Assembly: GCA_963792205.1 (NCBI GenBank)
Contig: CAWBVI010000005.1
Span: 62,001 to 126,000, forward strand
Reading direction: 5' to 3'
DNA length: 64,000 nucleotides
From: DATDAH01 sp963792205
GTDB taxonomy: Bacteria; Actinomycetota; Acidimicrobiia; Acidimicrobiales; DATDAH01
Below are positions 27,312-35,469 of the stretch, piece by piece (within the stretch, counting starts at the first letter, position 1; each line of letters begins with the position of its first letter). Position numbers and translations under genes: made by a program. The notes under the pieces were generated by a model, which ran no database searches, was not told where the DNA came from, and was given only the letters and a program-made list of their open reading frames with translations.

Positions 27312-28919
27312 GTGAGCGTCTACGTCGCCGAGGAGTTCACGGCGGATGAGGAGGACATCCTCCGGCGCTACTTCACGAACCTCGACCGGCCCGTCTTCGC
27401 GCTGGTCAACCTGCCCGAGGTCGTGAAGGGGGCGCTGTTCGCCCGCTACTCGCGCTCACCCAAGAGCCTGCGCCGCCTGTTCCTCGACGAGTTCGTCGTC
27501 GACCTCGACATCACCGGCGACCAGACCGTGGACGCCACGGTGGGCCTCGCCCGGGCCGAGGAGCTCTACCAGACGGTCTTCTACGACTACGGCGACGACT
27601 CGGTGGCCCAGCTCGGCGGCGTCCACCTGGCCTGTGAGCAGGCGTCGAACGTCCTCACCAAGATCCTCGAGTGGGGCCGGCTGATGGCCTACCTCGAACA
27701 GTCGACCCGCTACATCGCCTACGACGCCCGCATCGGGGGCCGCTACCGGTACTACCGGGACCCCGATGTCCTCCAGTCGGCCCACGGCACCCGCTACGTG
27801 GGCGACATGGACCGGCTGTTCGACACCTACGCCGCGCTGGTGCCGCTGCTGGGCGACTTCTTCCGGGAGCACATCCCGAAGGACCCGGCCGACTCGGACT
27901 TCGTGTACCGGCAGTCGATCCGGGCCAAGGCCTTCGACGCGCTGCGGGGCATCCTGCCCGCGGCCGCCCTGTCGAACGTCGGCATCTACGGCACGGGCCA
28001 GGCCTACGAACAGCTCTTGCTCCGGATGCGGGCCCATCCGCTGCCCGAGGCCCGGTCGTACGCCCAGATGATGCTGACCGAGCTGCGCAAGGTCATCCCG
28101 TCGTTCCTGCGCCGGGTCGACGTCGCCGACCGCGGCGTCGCCTGGAGCAACTACCTCGCCGAGACCCGGATGGCGATGGACGACATGGCCGCCAAGGTCT
28201 TCCCGACCGAGAGCGAGGCCGACCAGGAGCCGGCGGTCACCCTCGTCGACTTCGACCCCGACGCCGAGGTCAAGGTCGTCGCCAGCATGCTCTACGCCCA
28301 CACCGACCGACCCGAGACCGAGGTCGAGGCCCGGGTGCGGTCGATGACCGCCGACGAGCGCCTCGCCGTCGTCCGGGCCTACTGCGGTGAGCGGAACAAC
28401 CGCCGGCACAAGCCGGGGCGGGCGCTGGAGCGCTCGTTCTACCGCTTCGACGTGCTCACCGACTACGGCGCGTTCCGTGACCTCCAGCGTCACCGCATGC
28501 TGACGATCGAGTGGCAGCGGTTGACGCCGCGGCACGGGTTCACCCGGCCCGAGTCGGTCGACCTCGCCGGCCACGCCGAGCGCTTCGACGAGGCCATGGA
28601 GCGGTCGGCGGCGCTCTACGAGACCCTCGATCCGGAGTTCCCCGACCAGGCCTCCTACGCCGTGTCGCTGGCCTACCGCATCCGCTTCGTGATGCAGCTC
28701 AACGCCCGCTCGGCCATGCACCTGCTCGAGCTGCGGACGACCCCGCAGGGCCATCCGGCCTACCGCTGGGTGGCCCAGCAGATGCACCGACGGATCGCCG
28801 AGGACGCCGGCCACCACGCCGTCGCCGAGATGATGCGCTTCGTCGACCACGAGCCCGAGCCCGAGCTGGAGCGGCTGGAGGCCGAGCGCCGGGCTGAGGC
28901 CCGACGCCTCGGCCCGTAA
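27312..28919 (+). CDS. Tandem ThyX-like protein (FAD-dependent thymidylate synthase homologue)
   Basis: The 535-residue protein is about twice the length of ThyX (220-250) and contains two ThyX-like halves. The first half has LFARYSRSPKSLRRLFLDEF and EQSTRYIAYDAR. The second half has FRDLQRHRMLTIEWQRLTPRHGF, the counterpart of the ThyX RHRxxSxNExSxRY signature, but without its serines, and RSAMHLLELRTTPQGHPAYRW, similar to the ThyX substrate region. Because the catalytic signature is altered, thymidylate synthesis is uncertain; it could be a flavin or nucleotide enzyme of another kind. GTG at 27312 has GAGG about 8 bases upstream. It stands alone, with a long 3' spacer containing dispersed repeat copy B. 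Confidence 0.8.
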   Translation: MSVYVAEEFTADEEDILRRYFTNLDRPVFALVNLPEVVKGALFARYSRSPKSLRRLFLDEFVVDLDITGDQTVDATVGLARAEELYQTVFYDYGDDSVAQLGGVHLACEQASNVLTKILEWGRLMAYLEQSTRYIAYDARIGGRYRYYRDPDVLQSAHGTRYVGDMDRLFDTYAALVPLLGDFFREHIPKDPADSDFVYRQSIRAKAFDALRGILPAAALSNVGIYGTGQAYEQLLLRMRAHPLPEARSYAQMMLTELRKVIPSFLRRVDVADRGVAWSNYLAETRMAMDDMAAKVFPTESEADQEPAVTLVDFDPDAEVKVVASMLYAHTDRPETEVEARVRSMTADERLAVVRAYCGERNNRRHKPGRALERSFYRFDVLTDYGAFRDLQRHRMLTIEWQRLTPRHGFTRPESVDLAGHAERFDEAMERSAALYETLDPEFPDQASYAVSLAYRIRFVMQLNARSAMHLLELRTTPQGHPAYRWVAQQMHRRIAEDAGHHAVAEMMRFVDHEPEPELERLEAERRAEARRLGP

Positions 28920-28991
28920 GGACCTCAGCGGATAGGCAACACGTTGTCGCGCGGACCTCCTGGAGCTCGCCAAGCTGCGCTCGGCGATGAG

Positions 28992-29035
28992 CGCCGCTGT
29001 GCTCATTGGTCGCCTCGCCCATCGGCTCGGCTCCT
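28992..29035 (-). repeat. Dispersed repeat copy B
   Basis: This is the inverted counterpart of 12351-12395. On the minus strand it reads AGGAGCCGAGCCGAT through to AGCACAGCGGCG, with about 5 differences over 44 bases. It lies in the 194-base spacer between the ThyX-like gene and the DUF4193 gene. Read on the plus strand it is part of a short open stretch ending at a TAA, but no gene is evident. Confidence 0.6.
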
Positions 29036-29113
29036 AAGACGAGGGCGCACGAACGCGGGAGCACGCCTCTATGATCCGCCCACGATCGCCCAGCGGGGCT
29101 CACGAGGAGAGGC

Positions 29114-29602
29114 ATGGCTGACGACAAGGCCGACGAAGGCGACGAGTTCGACGAGGAGGCCGGCGACGACGACGAGCCTGCGGACATCGACGAGGCGCTC
29201 GCCGGCGACGCGTTGGACGAGGACCTGGTCGGCGAGGACGGCATCGCCGACGCCGTCGTTGCGACCGAGGACGAAGCCGACGAGGAGGACGATGACTCCT
29301 CAGGTCCCGACCGTCCGGCCCGCCCCGCGACGGCTGGGGACGACGACGAGGACGAGCCCGATCCCGACGACGTCGAGGCCGACCTCGACACCATCCTCAA
29401 GGACCGGATCGCCGCCAGCGACGACGAGGAGGACGAAGAGGAGGAGGTGCAGCCCGGTCGGTCCGGTGCCGACACCGAGGACGGCGGCGGCCGAGTGGCG
29501 CCGCGCAAGGCGGGCGAGTTCGTGTGCTCCTCCTGCTTCCTCGTCAAGCCCAACAGCCAGCTCGCCGATCCCAAGCGCAAGCTCTGCCTGGATTGCGTGT
29601 GA
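29114..29602 (+). CDS. DUF4193 family acidic zinc-ribbon protein
   Basis: The 162-residue protein is dominated by Asp/Glu in its first 115 residues, likely disordered. It ends with the DUF4193 signature: DDVEADLDTILKDRIAA (about 88-104) and a zinc-binding pair CSSC (about 139-142) and CLDC near the C-terminus, with FLVKPNSQLADPKR between. DUF4193 is a small actinobacterial family of unknown function. The acidic extension is much longer than in mycobacterial members. The ATG at 29114 is preceded by GAGGAGAGGC. The next gene begins 10 bases downstream. Confidence 0.85.
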   Translation: MADDKADEGDEFDEEAGDDDEPADIDEALAGDALDEDLVGEDGIADAVVATEDEADEEDDDSSGPDRPARPATAGDDDEDEPDPDDVEADLDTILKDRIAASDDEEDEEEEVQPGRSGADTEDGGGRVAPRKAGEFVCSSCFLVKPNSQLADPKRKLCLDCV

Positions 29603-29612
29603 CCCCGAGGAC

Positions 29613-30113
29613 ATGACGCCGGACATGAGCCACGAGGTCTCCCGGGGCCCCGTCGACCAGGTGGCCGACCTGGTCGTGTTCGCCCCCCTCGGCTTCGCCC
29701 TGGAGGTCCGGCGCCTGGTCCCCGAGCTGGCCGCCCGCGGGCGACGCCAGCTGCTGTTCACCCGCACCGTGGGCAAGTACGCCGTGCGGCGGGCCCGGCA
29801 CCGCGCCGACGACCTGGTGGCCACCGGTGTCGGGCTGGCATCGGCCTTCTTCCCGTCCAACGGCGCCGCGCCGACGACCGAGGAGGCCCTGGACGCGGCG
29901 GGTGCCCACCTCACCGTGGTCGATCGTGCGCCGATCGGCGACGGGCCCGGCTCGGACCACCTCGCCATCCCGGACTACGACAACCTCTCTGCGTTCCAGG
30001 TCATGCCTCGGCTCGAAGCCCTCGACCCGTCCGACCTCGACGCCGTCCGGGCCTACGAGGAGTCCACCCGCGGCCGGCGGACGATCCTCAACAAGATCGC
30101 CCAGCTCAGCTGA
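29613..30113 (+). CDS. Conserved protein, lipid droplet-associated/DUF8129-like
   Basis: The 166-residue protein has an N-terminal amphipathic or membrane-attached helical segment (DLVVFAPLGFALEVRRLVPEL), a variable middle, and a C-terminal helical module (IPDYDNLSAFQVMPRLEALDPSDLDAVRAYEESTRGRRTILNKI positions about 120-163). The YEE..RGRRTIL.KI helix is characteristic of an actinobacterial family annotated as lipid droplet-associated or DUF8129, from memory. ATG at 29613 follows CCGAGG closely; ATG at 29625 is an alternative. It follows DUF4193 by 10 bases and precedes the GNAT gene by 4, so a short operon is likely. Confidence 0.7.
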   Translation: MTPDMSHEVSRGPVDQVADLVVFAPLGFALEVRRLVPELAARGRRQLLFTRTVGKYAVRRARHRADDLVATGVGLASAFFPSNGAAPTTEEALDAAGAHLTVVDRAPIGDGPGSDHLAIPDYDNLSAFQVMPRLEALDPSDLDAVRAYEESTRGRRTILNKIAQLS

Positions 30114-30117
30114 GCCT

Positions 30118-30591
30118 GTGGAAGGCGCCCGCACCGCCGAGGCATCCGACCTGCCGCGCCTGACCGAGCTGGCCGGGCAGGTCATCGCCGAGCTGGCCGA
30201 GCAGAAGGGGGGTGTCGTGTGGCGCCGGCACGCCGCTCGCGGGGAGCCCCTCGCCGACGGCCTGGTCGCCGATCTCGAGGACGAGGCCACCCAGGTCCTG
30301 GTGGGCACCATCGAAGACGTCGTGGTCGGCTACGCGGTGACCACGGCCGAGCCCCTGCCCGACGGCGGCACCCTGGCCGTCGTCCGCGACCTCTACGTGG
30401 AGCCGGGCGCCCGTCGGGTCGGTGTCGGCGCCGCCGTCATGGACGCGGTGCTGGCCTGGGCGGGGGAGCGGGGTTGCGTCGGGGTCGACGCCCTGGCCCT
30501 GCCGGGCAGTCGGGCCACCAAGAACTTCTTCGAGGGCTTCGGTCTGGTGGCGCGGGCCATCGTCGTCCACCGGGAGATCGAAGCGCCGTGA
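30118..30591 (+). CDS. GNAT family acetyltransferase
   Basis: The 157-residue protein has the GNAT fold: ARTAEASDLPRLTELAGQVI (alpha1), GTLAVVRDLYVEPGARRVGVGAAVMDAVLAW carrying the acetyl-CoA pyrophosphate loop RRVGVGA, and NFFEGFGLVARAIVVHREI at the C-terminus, typical of N-acetyltransferases. The substrate is unknown. The start is GTG at 30118, four bases after the previous stop. The stop overlaps the GTG of the NUDIX gene, indicating coupled translation. Confidence 0.88.
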   Translation: MEGARTAEASDLPRLTELAGQVIAELAEQKGGVVWRRHAARGEPLADGLVADLEDEATQVLVGTIEDVVVGYAVTTAEPLPDGGTLAVVRDLYVEPGARRVGVGAAVMDAVLAWAGERGCVGVDALALPGSRATKNFFEGFGLVARAIVVHREIEAP

Positions 30592-30992
30592 ACCGGCCCC
30601 AGGTCTGCGTCGGTGCCATCGCGGTCGATGCCGACCGGCTCCTCCTCATCCGTCGGGGCCACGGCCCGGCGGCCGGGACCTGGTCCGTCCCCGGGGGGCG
30701 GGTCGAGCCCGGCGAGCTCCTGGCCGAGGCGGTCGTGCGCGAGCTGCTGGAGGAGACGGGGGTGGAGGGCGTCTGCGGCGAGCTGGTCGGCTGGGCCGAG
30801 CGCTTCACCGACGAGGAGCACTACGTGATCCTGGACTTCCGGGTCGCCGTCCTGGAGGGCACCGCCCCGGTGGCCGGCGACGATGCCGCCGAAGCCCGCT
30901 GGGTCCCGGTCGCCGACGTGGCCGAGCTCTACCTCGCCGAAGGTCTCGCCGAGTTCCTCCACGAACACGAGATCATCCCCACCATCACGTAG
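30588..30992 (+). CDS. NUDIX hydrolase
   Basis: The 134-residue protein hydrolyses a nucleoside diphosphate linked to another group. A complete Nudix box is present at residues about 36-58, with GG-x5-EL-x6-VRELLEETG, where Arg and the two Glu bind the metal. VCVGAIAVDADRLLLIRRG at the N-terminus is typical of ADP-ribose or 8-oxo-dGTP type members; the substrate cannot be chosen. GTG at 30588 overlaps the GNAT stop. It is convergent with the crotonase gene (3 bases between). Confidence 0.92.
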   Translation: MNRPQVCVGAIAVDADRLLLIRRGHGPAAGTWSVPGGRVEPGELLAEAVVRELLEETGVEGVCGELVGWAERFTDEEHYVILDFRVAVLEGTAPVAGDDAAEARWVPVADVAELYLAEGLAEFLHEHEIIPTIT

Positions 30993-30995
30993 CCG

Positions 30996-31760
30996 TCATC
31001 GCCCCTTCCACACCGGGTCGCGCTTTTCGATGAAGGCCATGGGGCCTTCGGCGAAGTCCTCGGTGGAGGCGAGGCCCATGAGGGCGGCACCCGACTGCCG
31101 GACGCCCTCGGTGTCGTCGGTGACGGCGATGCTCTCGAGGACGAGGCGGCGGGACTCCCGGACCGCGAGGGGGGCGTTGACACAGATGGCCTCGGCCAGC
31201 TCCAGCGCGGCCTCCAGCGCCGTGCCCGGCTCGACCAGGCGGTTCACGAGACCGAAGTGGTGGGCCCGCTCGGCGCTGAGGGGATCGCCGGTGAGGGCCA
31301 GCTCCATGGCCACGTTGAACGGGAGCTTCCGGGGGAGCCGGAACAGGCCGCCCGCGGCGGCGACGAGGGAGCGCTTCACCTCGGGGATCCCGAACCGGGC
31401 CTCGGTCGAGGCCACCACGAGGTCGCAGGCCAGGACCATCTCGGTCCCGCCGGCGAGGGCGGCACCGTCGACCGCGGCGATGATCGGCTTCGTCCGCTCG
31501 CGGGTGACGATGCCGCCGAAGCCCCCTCGCTTGGTCTGCAGATCGGCGGCCTGACCGGCGGAGATGGCCTTGAGGTCGGCCCCGGCCGAGAAGACCGGCC
31601 CGGTGCCGGCGAGGACGCCGACCCAGACCTCGTCGTCGGCCTCCAGCTGGTCGATCGCGGCCTCCATGCCGTTGGCGACCTCCCCGTTGACCGCGTTGCG
31701 GGCCTCGGGGCGATCGATGGTGAGGAGGCCGACGGGGCCTCGTGTCTCGTAGCGGACCAT
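30996..31760 (-). CDS. Enoyl-CoA hydratase/isomerase (crotonase)
   Basis: The 254-residue crotonase-fold enzyme has typical features: LLTIDRPEARNAVN near the N-terminus, the oxyanion-hole segment FSAGADLKAISAG (about 58-70), AAVDGAALAGGTEMVLACDL (about 95-114, second oxyanion Gly) and FGIPEVKRSLVAAAGG. One catalytic Glu lies in RFGIPEV, as in many hydratases. It likely hydrates trans-2-enoyl-CoA in fatty acid or amino acid breakdown. The C-terminal trimerisation helices are present (FAEGPMAFIEKRDPVWKGR). The start at 31760 is ATG. It is transcribed against its neighbours. Confidence 0.92.
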   Translation of the reverse strand: MVRYETRGPVGLLTIDRPEARNAVNGEVANGMEAAIDQLEADDEVWVGVLAGTGPVFSAGADLKAISAGQAADLQTKRGGFGGIVTRERTKPIIAAVDGAALAGGTEMVLACDLVVASTEARFGIPEVKRSLVAAAGGLFRLPRKLPFNVAMELALTGDPLSAERAHHFGLVNRLVEPGTALEAALELAEAICVNAPLAVRESRRLVLESIAVTDDTEGVRQSGAALMGLASTEDFAEGPMAFIEKRDPVWKGR

Positions 31761-31812
31761 GGCCGGGCAGGGTAGTCAGCGCCCTGGTGTGCCCTCGCTA
31801 CCGTGACCTCCG

Positions 31813-31995
31813 GTGCACCTGAGCTGTCCGTTCTGCACGTCCTACGACGTCCGCCGCCTGTACCTGGCGGCCGTCGACCTGGACAGCTGCGAGTGCGCTT
31901 CCTGCGGCGCCCGCTGGGACGAGGACCATGCCACGGGTGAGTACCGCGGCCGGGCCAGCCACGCCACGGTGGTGACCCCTCCCGACCGTCCGTGA
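31813..31995 (+). CDS. Small zinc-ribbon protein, 60 residues
   Basis: The protein starts at GTG 31813 with CPFCTSYDVRRLYLAAVD and a second knuckle CASCGARW. The two CxxC pairs, separated by about 20 residues, form a zinc ribbon. The remainder is short and polar. The start of the HAD gene overlaps its stop (GTGA), so the two are translated together. Function is unknown; the coding bias and coupling argue that it is real. Confidence 0.72.
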   Translation: MHLSCPFCTSYDVRRLYLAAVDLDSCECASCGARWDEDHATGEYRGRASHATVVTPPDRP

Positions 31996-32534
31996 CGGGC
32001 CCACGGGTCGCGGTCTTCGACTTCGACGGGACCCTGGTCGACTCCGACGAGGCGCTGATCGCCCCGTTCCTGGCCCTCGGCGTAGCGCGGGAACGGGTGC
32101 GCCTCGGCCGCCTGCTGGCCGACGAGTGCGAGGACCTGGGCGTCAGTGTCGAGGCGTACCTGGCCCACTACGACCCGACCGCGTCCCGGCCCTTCCCCGG
32201 CATCGACGAGCTCCTGAACCGGCTCGACCGGTGGGGGCTCTGCTCCAACAAGCACCCCGACTCCGGCGCCGAGGAGCTGGCCCGTCACGACTGGCACCCC
32301 ACCGCCTCCGCCTTCGCCCTGGGAGCACCCAAGTCCCTGGTGCCGGTCCTCGCGCAGCTCGGCGTCGACGGGACCCGGGTGGTGTACGTGGGCGACACCG
32401 ACCACGACCGCGAGTGCGCCGTCGAAGTGGGCGCCACCTTCGCCCTCGCCGGCTGGAACCCCCGGGTCCGCCCGCAGCCCGGGGACGTGGTGCTGACCGA
32501 GCCCGCCGAGGTGCTCGACCTGCTCCGGCGCTGA
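31992..32534 (+). CDS. HAD family hydrolase (phosphoglycolate phosphatase-like)
   Basis: This 180-residue HAD phosphatase has motif I DFDGTLVDSD (nucleophile Asp10, acid Asp12), motif II WGLCSNK, a Lys in GAPKSLV (motif III) and motif IV VVYVGDTDHDRECA. A small cap occupies about residues 20-80. It resembles Gph-type phosphatases that dephosphorylate small sugar phosphates or nucleotides; the substrate is not defined. It starts at a GTG overlapping the small zinc-ribbon gene and is convergent with the 518-residue Ala/Pro-rich gene. Confidence 0.9.
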   Translation: MTGPRVAVFDFDGTLVDSDEALIAPFLALGVARERVRLGRLLADECEDLGVSVEAYLAHYDPTASRPFPGIDELLNRLDRWGLCSNKHPDSGAEELARHDWHPTASAFALGAPKSLVPVLAQLGVDGTRVVYVGDTDHDRECAVEVGATFALAGWNPRVRPQPGDVVLTEPAEVLDLLRR

Positions 32535-32571
32535 CCGCATACTCGACGCAGGAACCCGTGGAAACCGAGGG

Positions 32572-34128
32572 CTATTGCGTCGAGGTGGTGTCGGCCTCCG
32601 CCGCAGGAGCCTCGGTGGCCTCGGACGCCTCCACAGCCCCCTCCGTGCCGTCGGTCTCGGCAGCAACGGGAGCCTCGGGCGCAGCGGGAGCCTCAGCCAC
32701 CCCCTCCGCCGCAGGAGCCTCCGGGGTGGGCTCCTCAGCCGGCGGCGCCTCGGCGACGGGAGCCTCGGCGGCGGGAGCCTCCGGCTGCCGGCTCCTCGCC
32801 ACAGGAGCCTCGGGCGGCGCGGGAGCCTCGGTGGCCGTGGGGGCGACCGGCGTCTCCTCGATGGGCGGCGGCGGCGGGATGCGGGGTGCACCCTTGGGCG
32901 CGCCCGACGCCGGAGCCGAACGGGGCCGGCTGCGGCCACCCGAGCGCGGCCCACGGTTGCGCGGTGGGGGAGCCGGCTCGATGCCGAACTTCGCCGCGAT
33001 CTGCGGAACCTGCATCGAGACCTTCTTGACGGCCGCCAGCAGCTCGTCACCGGGCGTGGCCGGGATCGAGGCGGGCTCGACCTGGGCGTGCACGGGCGAG
33101 AGGGCCAGCGCTTCGAGCACGGTGCTCCAGCGCTTCGCCCCGACCTGATCGGTCAGCGCCGCGGCGGCTGCGCTCGACAGGCGTTCGGCGAGGTCGCGGG
33201 GGAGCGGGGTCCCGGCCTTGGGCGGACGGGAGCTGAGGTTCAGCGCCCGGACGACGCGGTCGTCGGCCAGCAGCTCGGCGATCTCGGCCAGCCAGGCCGC
33301 CTGCTCCTTCTCGAGCCGGGTGGCGAGCCCGGTCCGCAGACGTTCGGCCAGCTCCCGGGACCCCTCATCCCGCGCCGCGCTCTCGGCCTTGGTCACGACC
33401 GAACGCAGATCGCGCAGGTCGACGACGTCGATCTGCTCGATGGCGGCCTCGGCCCGGTCCTGCCACTCGGCGACGCGGGCGCGGGGGACCAGGCTCTCGG
33501 CCAGGGCCAGCAGGGCCTCGGCCTTCACCGGGGGCTGTCCGGCGGCCTTAGCCGCCTCGTTCTGCTCGGCGATGGCGTCCCGCACCGCCGGGATGCCGCC
33601 CTTCAGGACCTGCTCGGCCACCGGTCGCTGCTCCTCGGGCAGCCCCTCCAGGAGCTCCTGGCGGTGCACCCGGCCGGCCCGCAGGCGCGGGGCCTTGGGC
33701 TTCGGAGGCAGCTTCGGCTTCTCGGGACGCTCGAACCGCGGGCGCTCGGGGCGCTCGCGGGGCTTGCGGTCACGGGCCCCGTCGGGACCGCCCGGACGGC
33801 CGTCACGGCCCTTGCGGTCGCCCCGACGCGGCTTGCGATCCCGCCGCTCGGGCTCCTTGGAGTAGTCGCGGGGCGGCGGCGGTGGTGCACCGATGAACTC
33901 GATGACGTCGTCCGCCTGCTTCTTCTCGGTCGGGGGCAGGACGGCGATGATCGTGACGCCCTCCATGTCGTAGTCGGCGTCGGCCTTGACCGTGTCGCCG
34001 ACCTTGATCCCCGAGGGCAGCAGCCCGGCGTCGACCACCCCCCTGGGCTCGCGCGCGCCGGCGGCCCGCCAGGTCAGGGTGCCGTCCCCGCGGTCGCTGG
34101 TGAGCTCGACCTCGATCCGTCTCGACAT
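32572..34128 (-). CDS. Large uncharacterised protein with basic linker and Ala/Pro/Glu-rich tail
   Basis: The 518-residue protein is not recognised. Residues 1-70 form a compact beta-rich domain (MSRRIEVELTSDRGDGTLTWR, SGIKVGDTVKAD) that could be an OB/S1-like fold. Residues about 80-150 are very basic (RDRKPRRGDRKGRDGRPGG) like an RNA-binding linker. Residues about 150-400 are helical. The last ~110 residues are a low-complexity Ala/Pro/Glu/Val repeat. The combination of an OB-like head, Arg/Lys/Gly linker and helical body suggests an RNA-associated protein, which is inference. ATG at 34128 is selected because the domain starts there; upstream in-frame sequence is poor. Confidence 0.7.
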   Translation of the reverse strand: MSRRIEVELTSDRGDGTLTWRAAGAREPRGVVDAGLLPSGIKVGDTVKADADYDMEGVTIIAVLPPTEKKQADDVIEFIGAPPPPPRDYSKEPERRDRKPRRGDRKGRDGRPGGPDGARDRKPRERPERPRFERPEKPKLPPKPKAPRLRAGRVHRQELLEGLPEEQRPVAEQVLKGGIPAVRDAIAEQNEAAKAAGQPPVKAEALLALAESLVPRARVAEWQDRAEAAIEQIDVVDLRDLRSVVTKAESAARDEGSRELAERLRTGLATRLEKEQAAWLAEIAELLADDRVVRALNLSSRPPKAGTPLPRDLAERLSSAAAAALTDQVGAKRWSTVLEALALSPVHAQVEPASIPATPGDELLAAVKKVSMQVPQIAAKFGIEPAPPPRNRGPRSGGRSRPRSAPASGAPKGAPRIPPPPPIEETPVAPTATEAPAPPEAPVARSRQPEAPAAEAPVAEAPPAEEPTPEAPAAEGVAEAPAAPEAPVAAETDGTEGAVEASEATEAPAAEADTTSTQ

Positions 34129-34208
34129 ACGGCCATCCACCGTATCGCCGTGCCCCACGTCGCCAAGAGCGGATCGGGCGTCGGCGAGATCCGTCGTCGC
34201 GCATCCGA

Positions 34209-34394
34209 ATGGTGCATGATCTCGCCCCGGTGCACCCGATCGTCCGCATCTCGCTCGCCGTCGGCACCCTGCACTCGGCACGTTTTCGCTTCGAGTGCAT
34301 CGGCGGCCGGCAGCCCCTCCGCGTCCGGCTGGCGGCCTACATGGGCGACGACGTGCCGAACCGCCGCTTCACGCCCGTGATCGCCCCGGCCTGA
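34209..34394 (+). CDS. Possible small protein, up to 61 residues
   Basis: This short open frame lies between the divergent Ala/Pro-rich gene and yjbQ. Almost every third codon position is G or C, as in the coding genes around it, which supports translation. The ATG at 34209 or the GTG at 34230 could start it. The peptide is basic with a small hydrophobic stretch (IVRISLAVG) and ends 16 bases before yjbQ. No family is recognised. The overlap of its start with the upstream promoter region of the divergent gene leaves real doubt. Confidence 0.4.
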   Translation: MVHDLAPVHPIVRISLAVGTLHSARFRFECIGGRQPLRVRLAAYMGDDVPNRRFTPVIAPA

Positions 34395-34410
34395 TCCCTA
34401 TCGTCGGGGT

Positions 34411-34815
34411 GTGGACACGATCCTCGTCGACCTGGAGACCTCGGGCCGGCCGGTCGTCGACCTGACCGACGAGTCGGCGCGCTTCGTCGCCGGGCGGGGC
34501 GACGGCCTGCTGCACGTGTTCGCCCCCCACGCCACTGTCGGCCTGGCACTGGTGGAGACGGGGGCGGGTTCGGACGACGACCTCGTCGACCTGCTCGAGC
34601 AGCACCTCCTGCCCCGGGACGACCGCTACCGCCACGCCCACGGCAGCCCCGGCCACGGCGCCGACCACCTCCTGCCCGCCCTCCTGGCCCCCTCGCTCAG
34701 CGTGCCGGTCGTGGACGGTCGCCTGGCGCTGGGGACCTGGCAGTCGGTGGTGCTGGTGGACACCAACCGGGACAACCCCCGCCGGCAGGTTCGCTTCAGC
34801 TTCCTTCCGGGGTGA
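34411..34815 (+). CDS. yjbQ: YjbQ/UPF0047 family protein
   Basis: The 134-residue protein belongs to UPF0047 (YjbQ), small trimeric enzymes with thiamine phosphate synthase-like activity reported for E. coli. Conserved marks are HVFAPHATVGLALVE (about 37-51), the metal-binding HAHGSPGHGADHLLPALL (about 71-88) with several histidines, and LGTWQSVVLVDTNRDNPRRQV (about 106-126). The start is GTG at 34411. It overlaps the 3' end of the AlkB-like gene by 20 bases, convergently. The true cellular role in this organism is not known. Confidence 0.88.
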   Translation: MDTILVDLETSGRPVVDLTDESARFVAGRGDGLLHVFAPHATVGLALVETGAGSDDDLVDLLEQHLLPRDDRYRHAHGSPGHGADHLLPALLAPSLSVPVVDGRLALGTWQSVVLVDTNRDNPRRQVRFSFLPG

Positions 34816-35413
34816 GCTCCTGGCCCGCGGGGCGGAAGGTGAGGCTGATCCTCGGACCCGCCCGGGCCACCTTGGGGACGCCGTGGTCCCACGTGCGCTG
34901 GCAGCTCCCGCCCATCACCAGGAGGTCGCCTCGGCCCAGCTCGTAGCCGATCGACGGCCCGCCGCCCTTGGGCCGGAGTCGGAACGGGCGGCGCTCGCCG
35001 ATCGACACGATGGCGACCAGGGCGGTGCGGCGGTCGCGGGCCACCCGGTCGCCGTGCCACGCGACGCTGTCGTGGCCGTCCCGGTAGAGGTTGAGCCAGC
35101 AGGAGGGGAAGGTTCCGCCGTACCGGGCCGCGAGGGAGGCCACGACGTCGAGGAGGACGGGATACCGCTCCCACGAACCCTCCTTCAGGGAGGCGGTGAG
35201 GCGGGGGTCGTCGACCTCGCGGTCGTACATCCAGCGGCGACCCTGCCGCCACGCCAGCTCGTCGGCCAGGTGGTCGAACAGCGCATCGGCGCCCGCCAGC
35301 CACCCTTCGGCGTGGTCGACCCAGGCCCCGTGGGCGAGGCGCCGGCGCTGGACCGGGACGCCGGCCAGGGCAGGGGAGGGCTGGGACAGCAGCGAGCCCT
35401 GGAAGGCCAACAC
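34796..35413 (-). CDS. AlkB-like 2OG-Fe(II) oxygenase
   Basis: The 205-residue protein resembles the AlkB family, which repairs alkylated bases in DNA or RNA by oxidative demethylation. The iron ligands fit His120 and Asp122 (WHGDRV) and His177 (WDHGVP), with Arg188 and Arg194 (PRISLTFR) for 2-oxoglutarate. NLYRDGHDSVAWH is the classic lead-in. WMYDREVDDP (about 61-70) resembles the substrate lid. The stop region overlaps yjbQ. The gene is transcribed away from the small membrane protein gene at 35470. Confidence 0.87.
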   Translation of the reverse strand: MLAFQGSLLSQPSPALAGVPVQRRRLAHGAWVDHAEGWLAGADALFDHLADELAWRQGRRWMYDREVDDPRLTASLKEGSWERYPVLLDVVASLAARYGGTFPSCWLNLYRDGHDSVAWHGDRVARDRRTALVAIVSIGERRPFRLRPKGGGPSIGYELGRGDLLVMGGSCQRTWDHGVPKVARAGPRISLTFRPAGQELTPEGS

Positions 35414-35469
35414 CCACCCGAGGGTAGCGGAACACCTGTTCGTTCGCTTCGGCTGCCAAGCTGCGCGCC

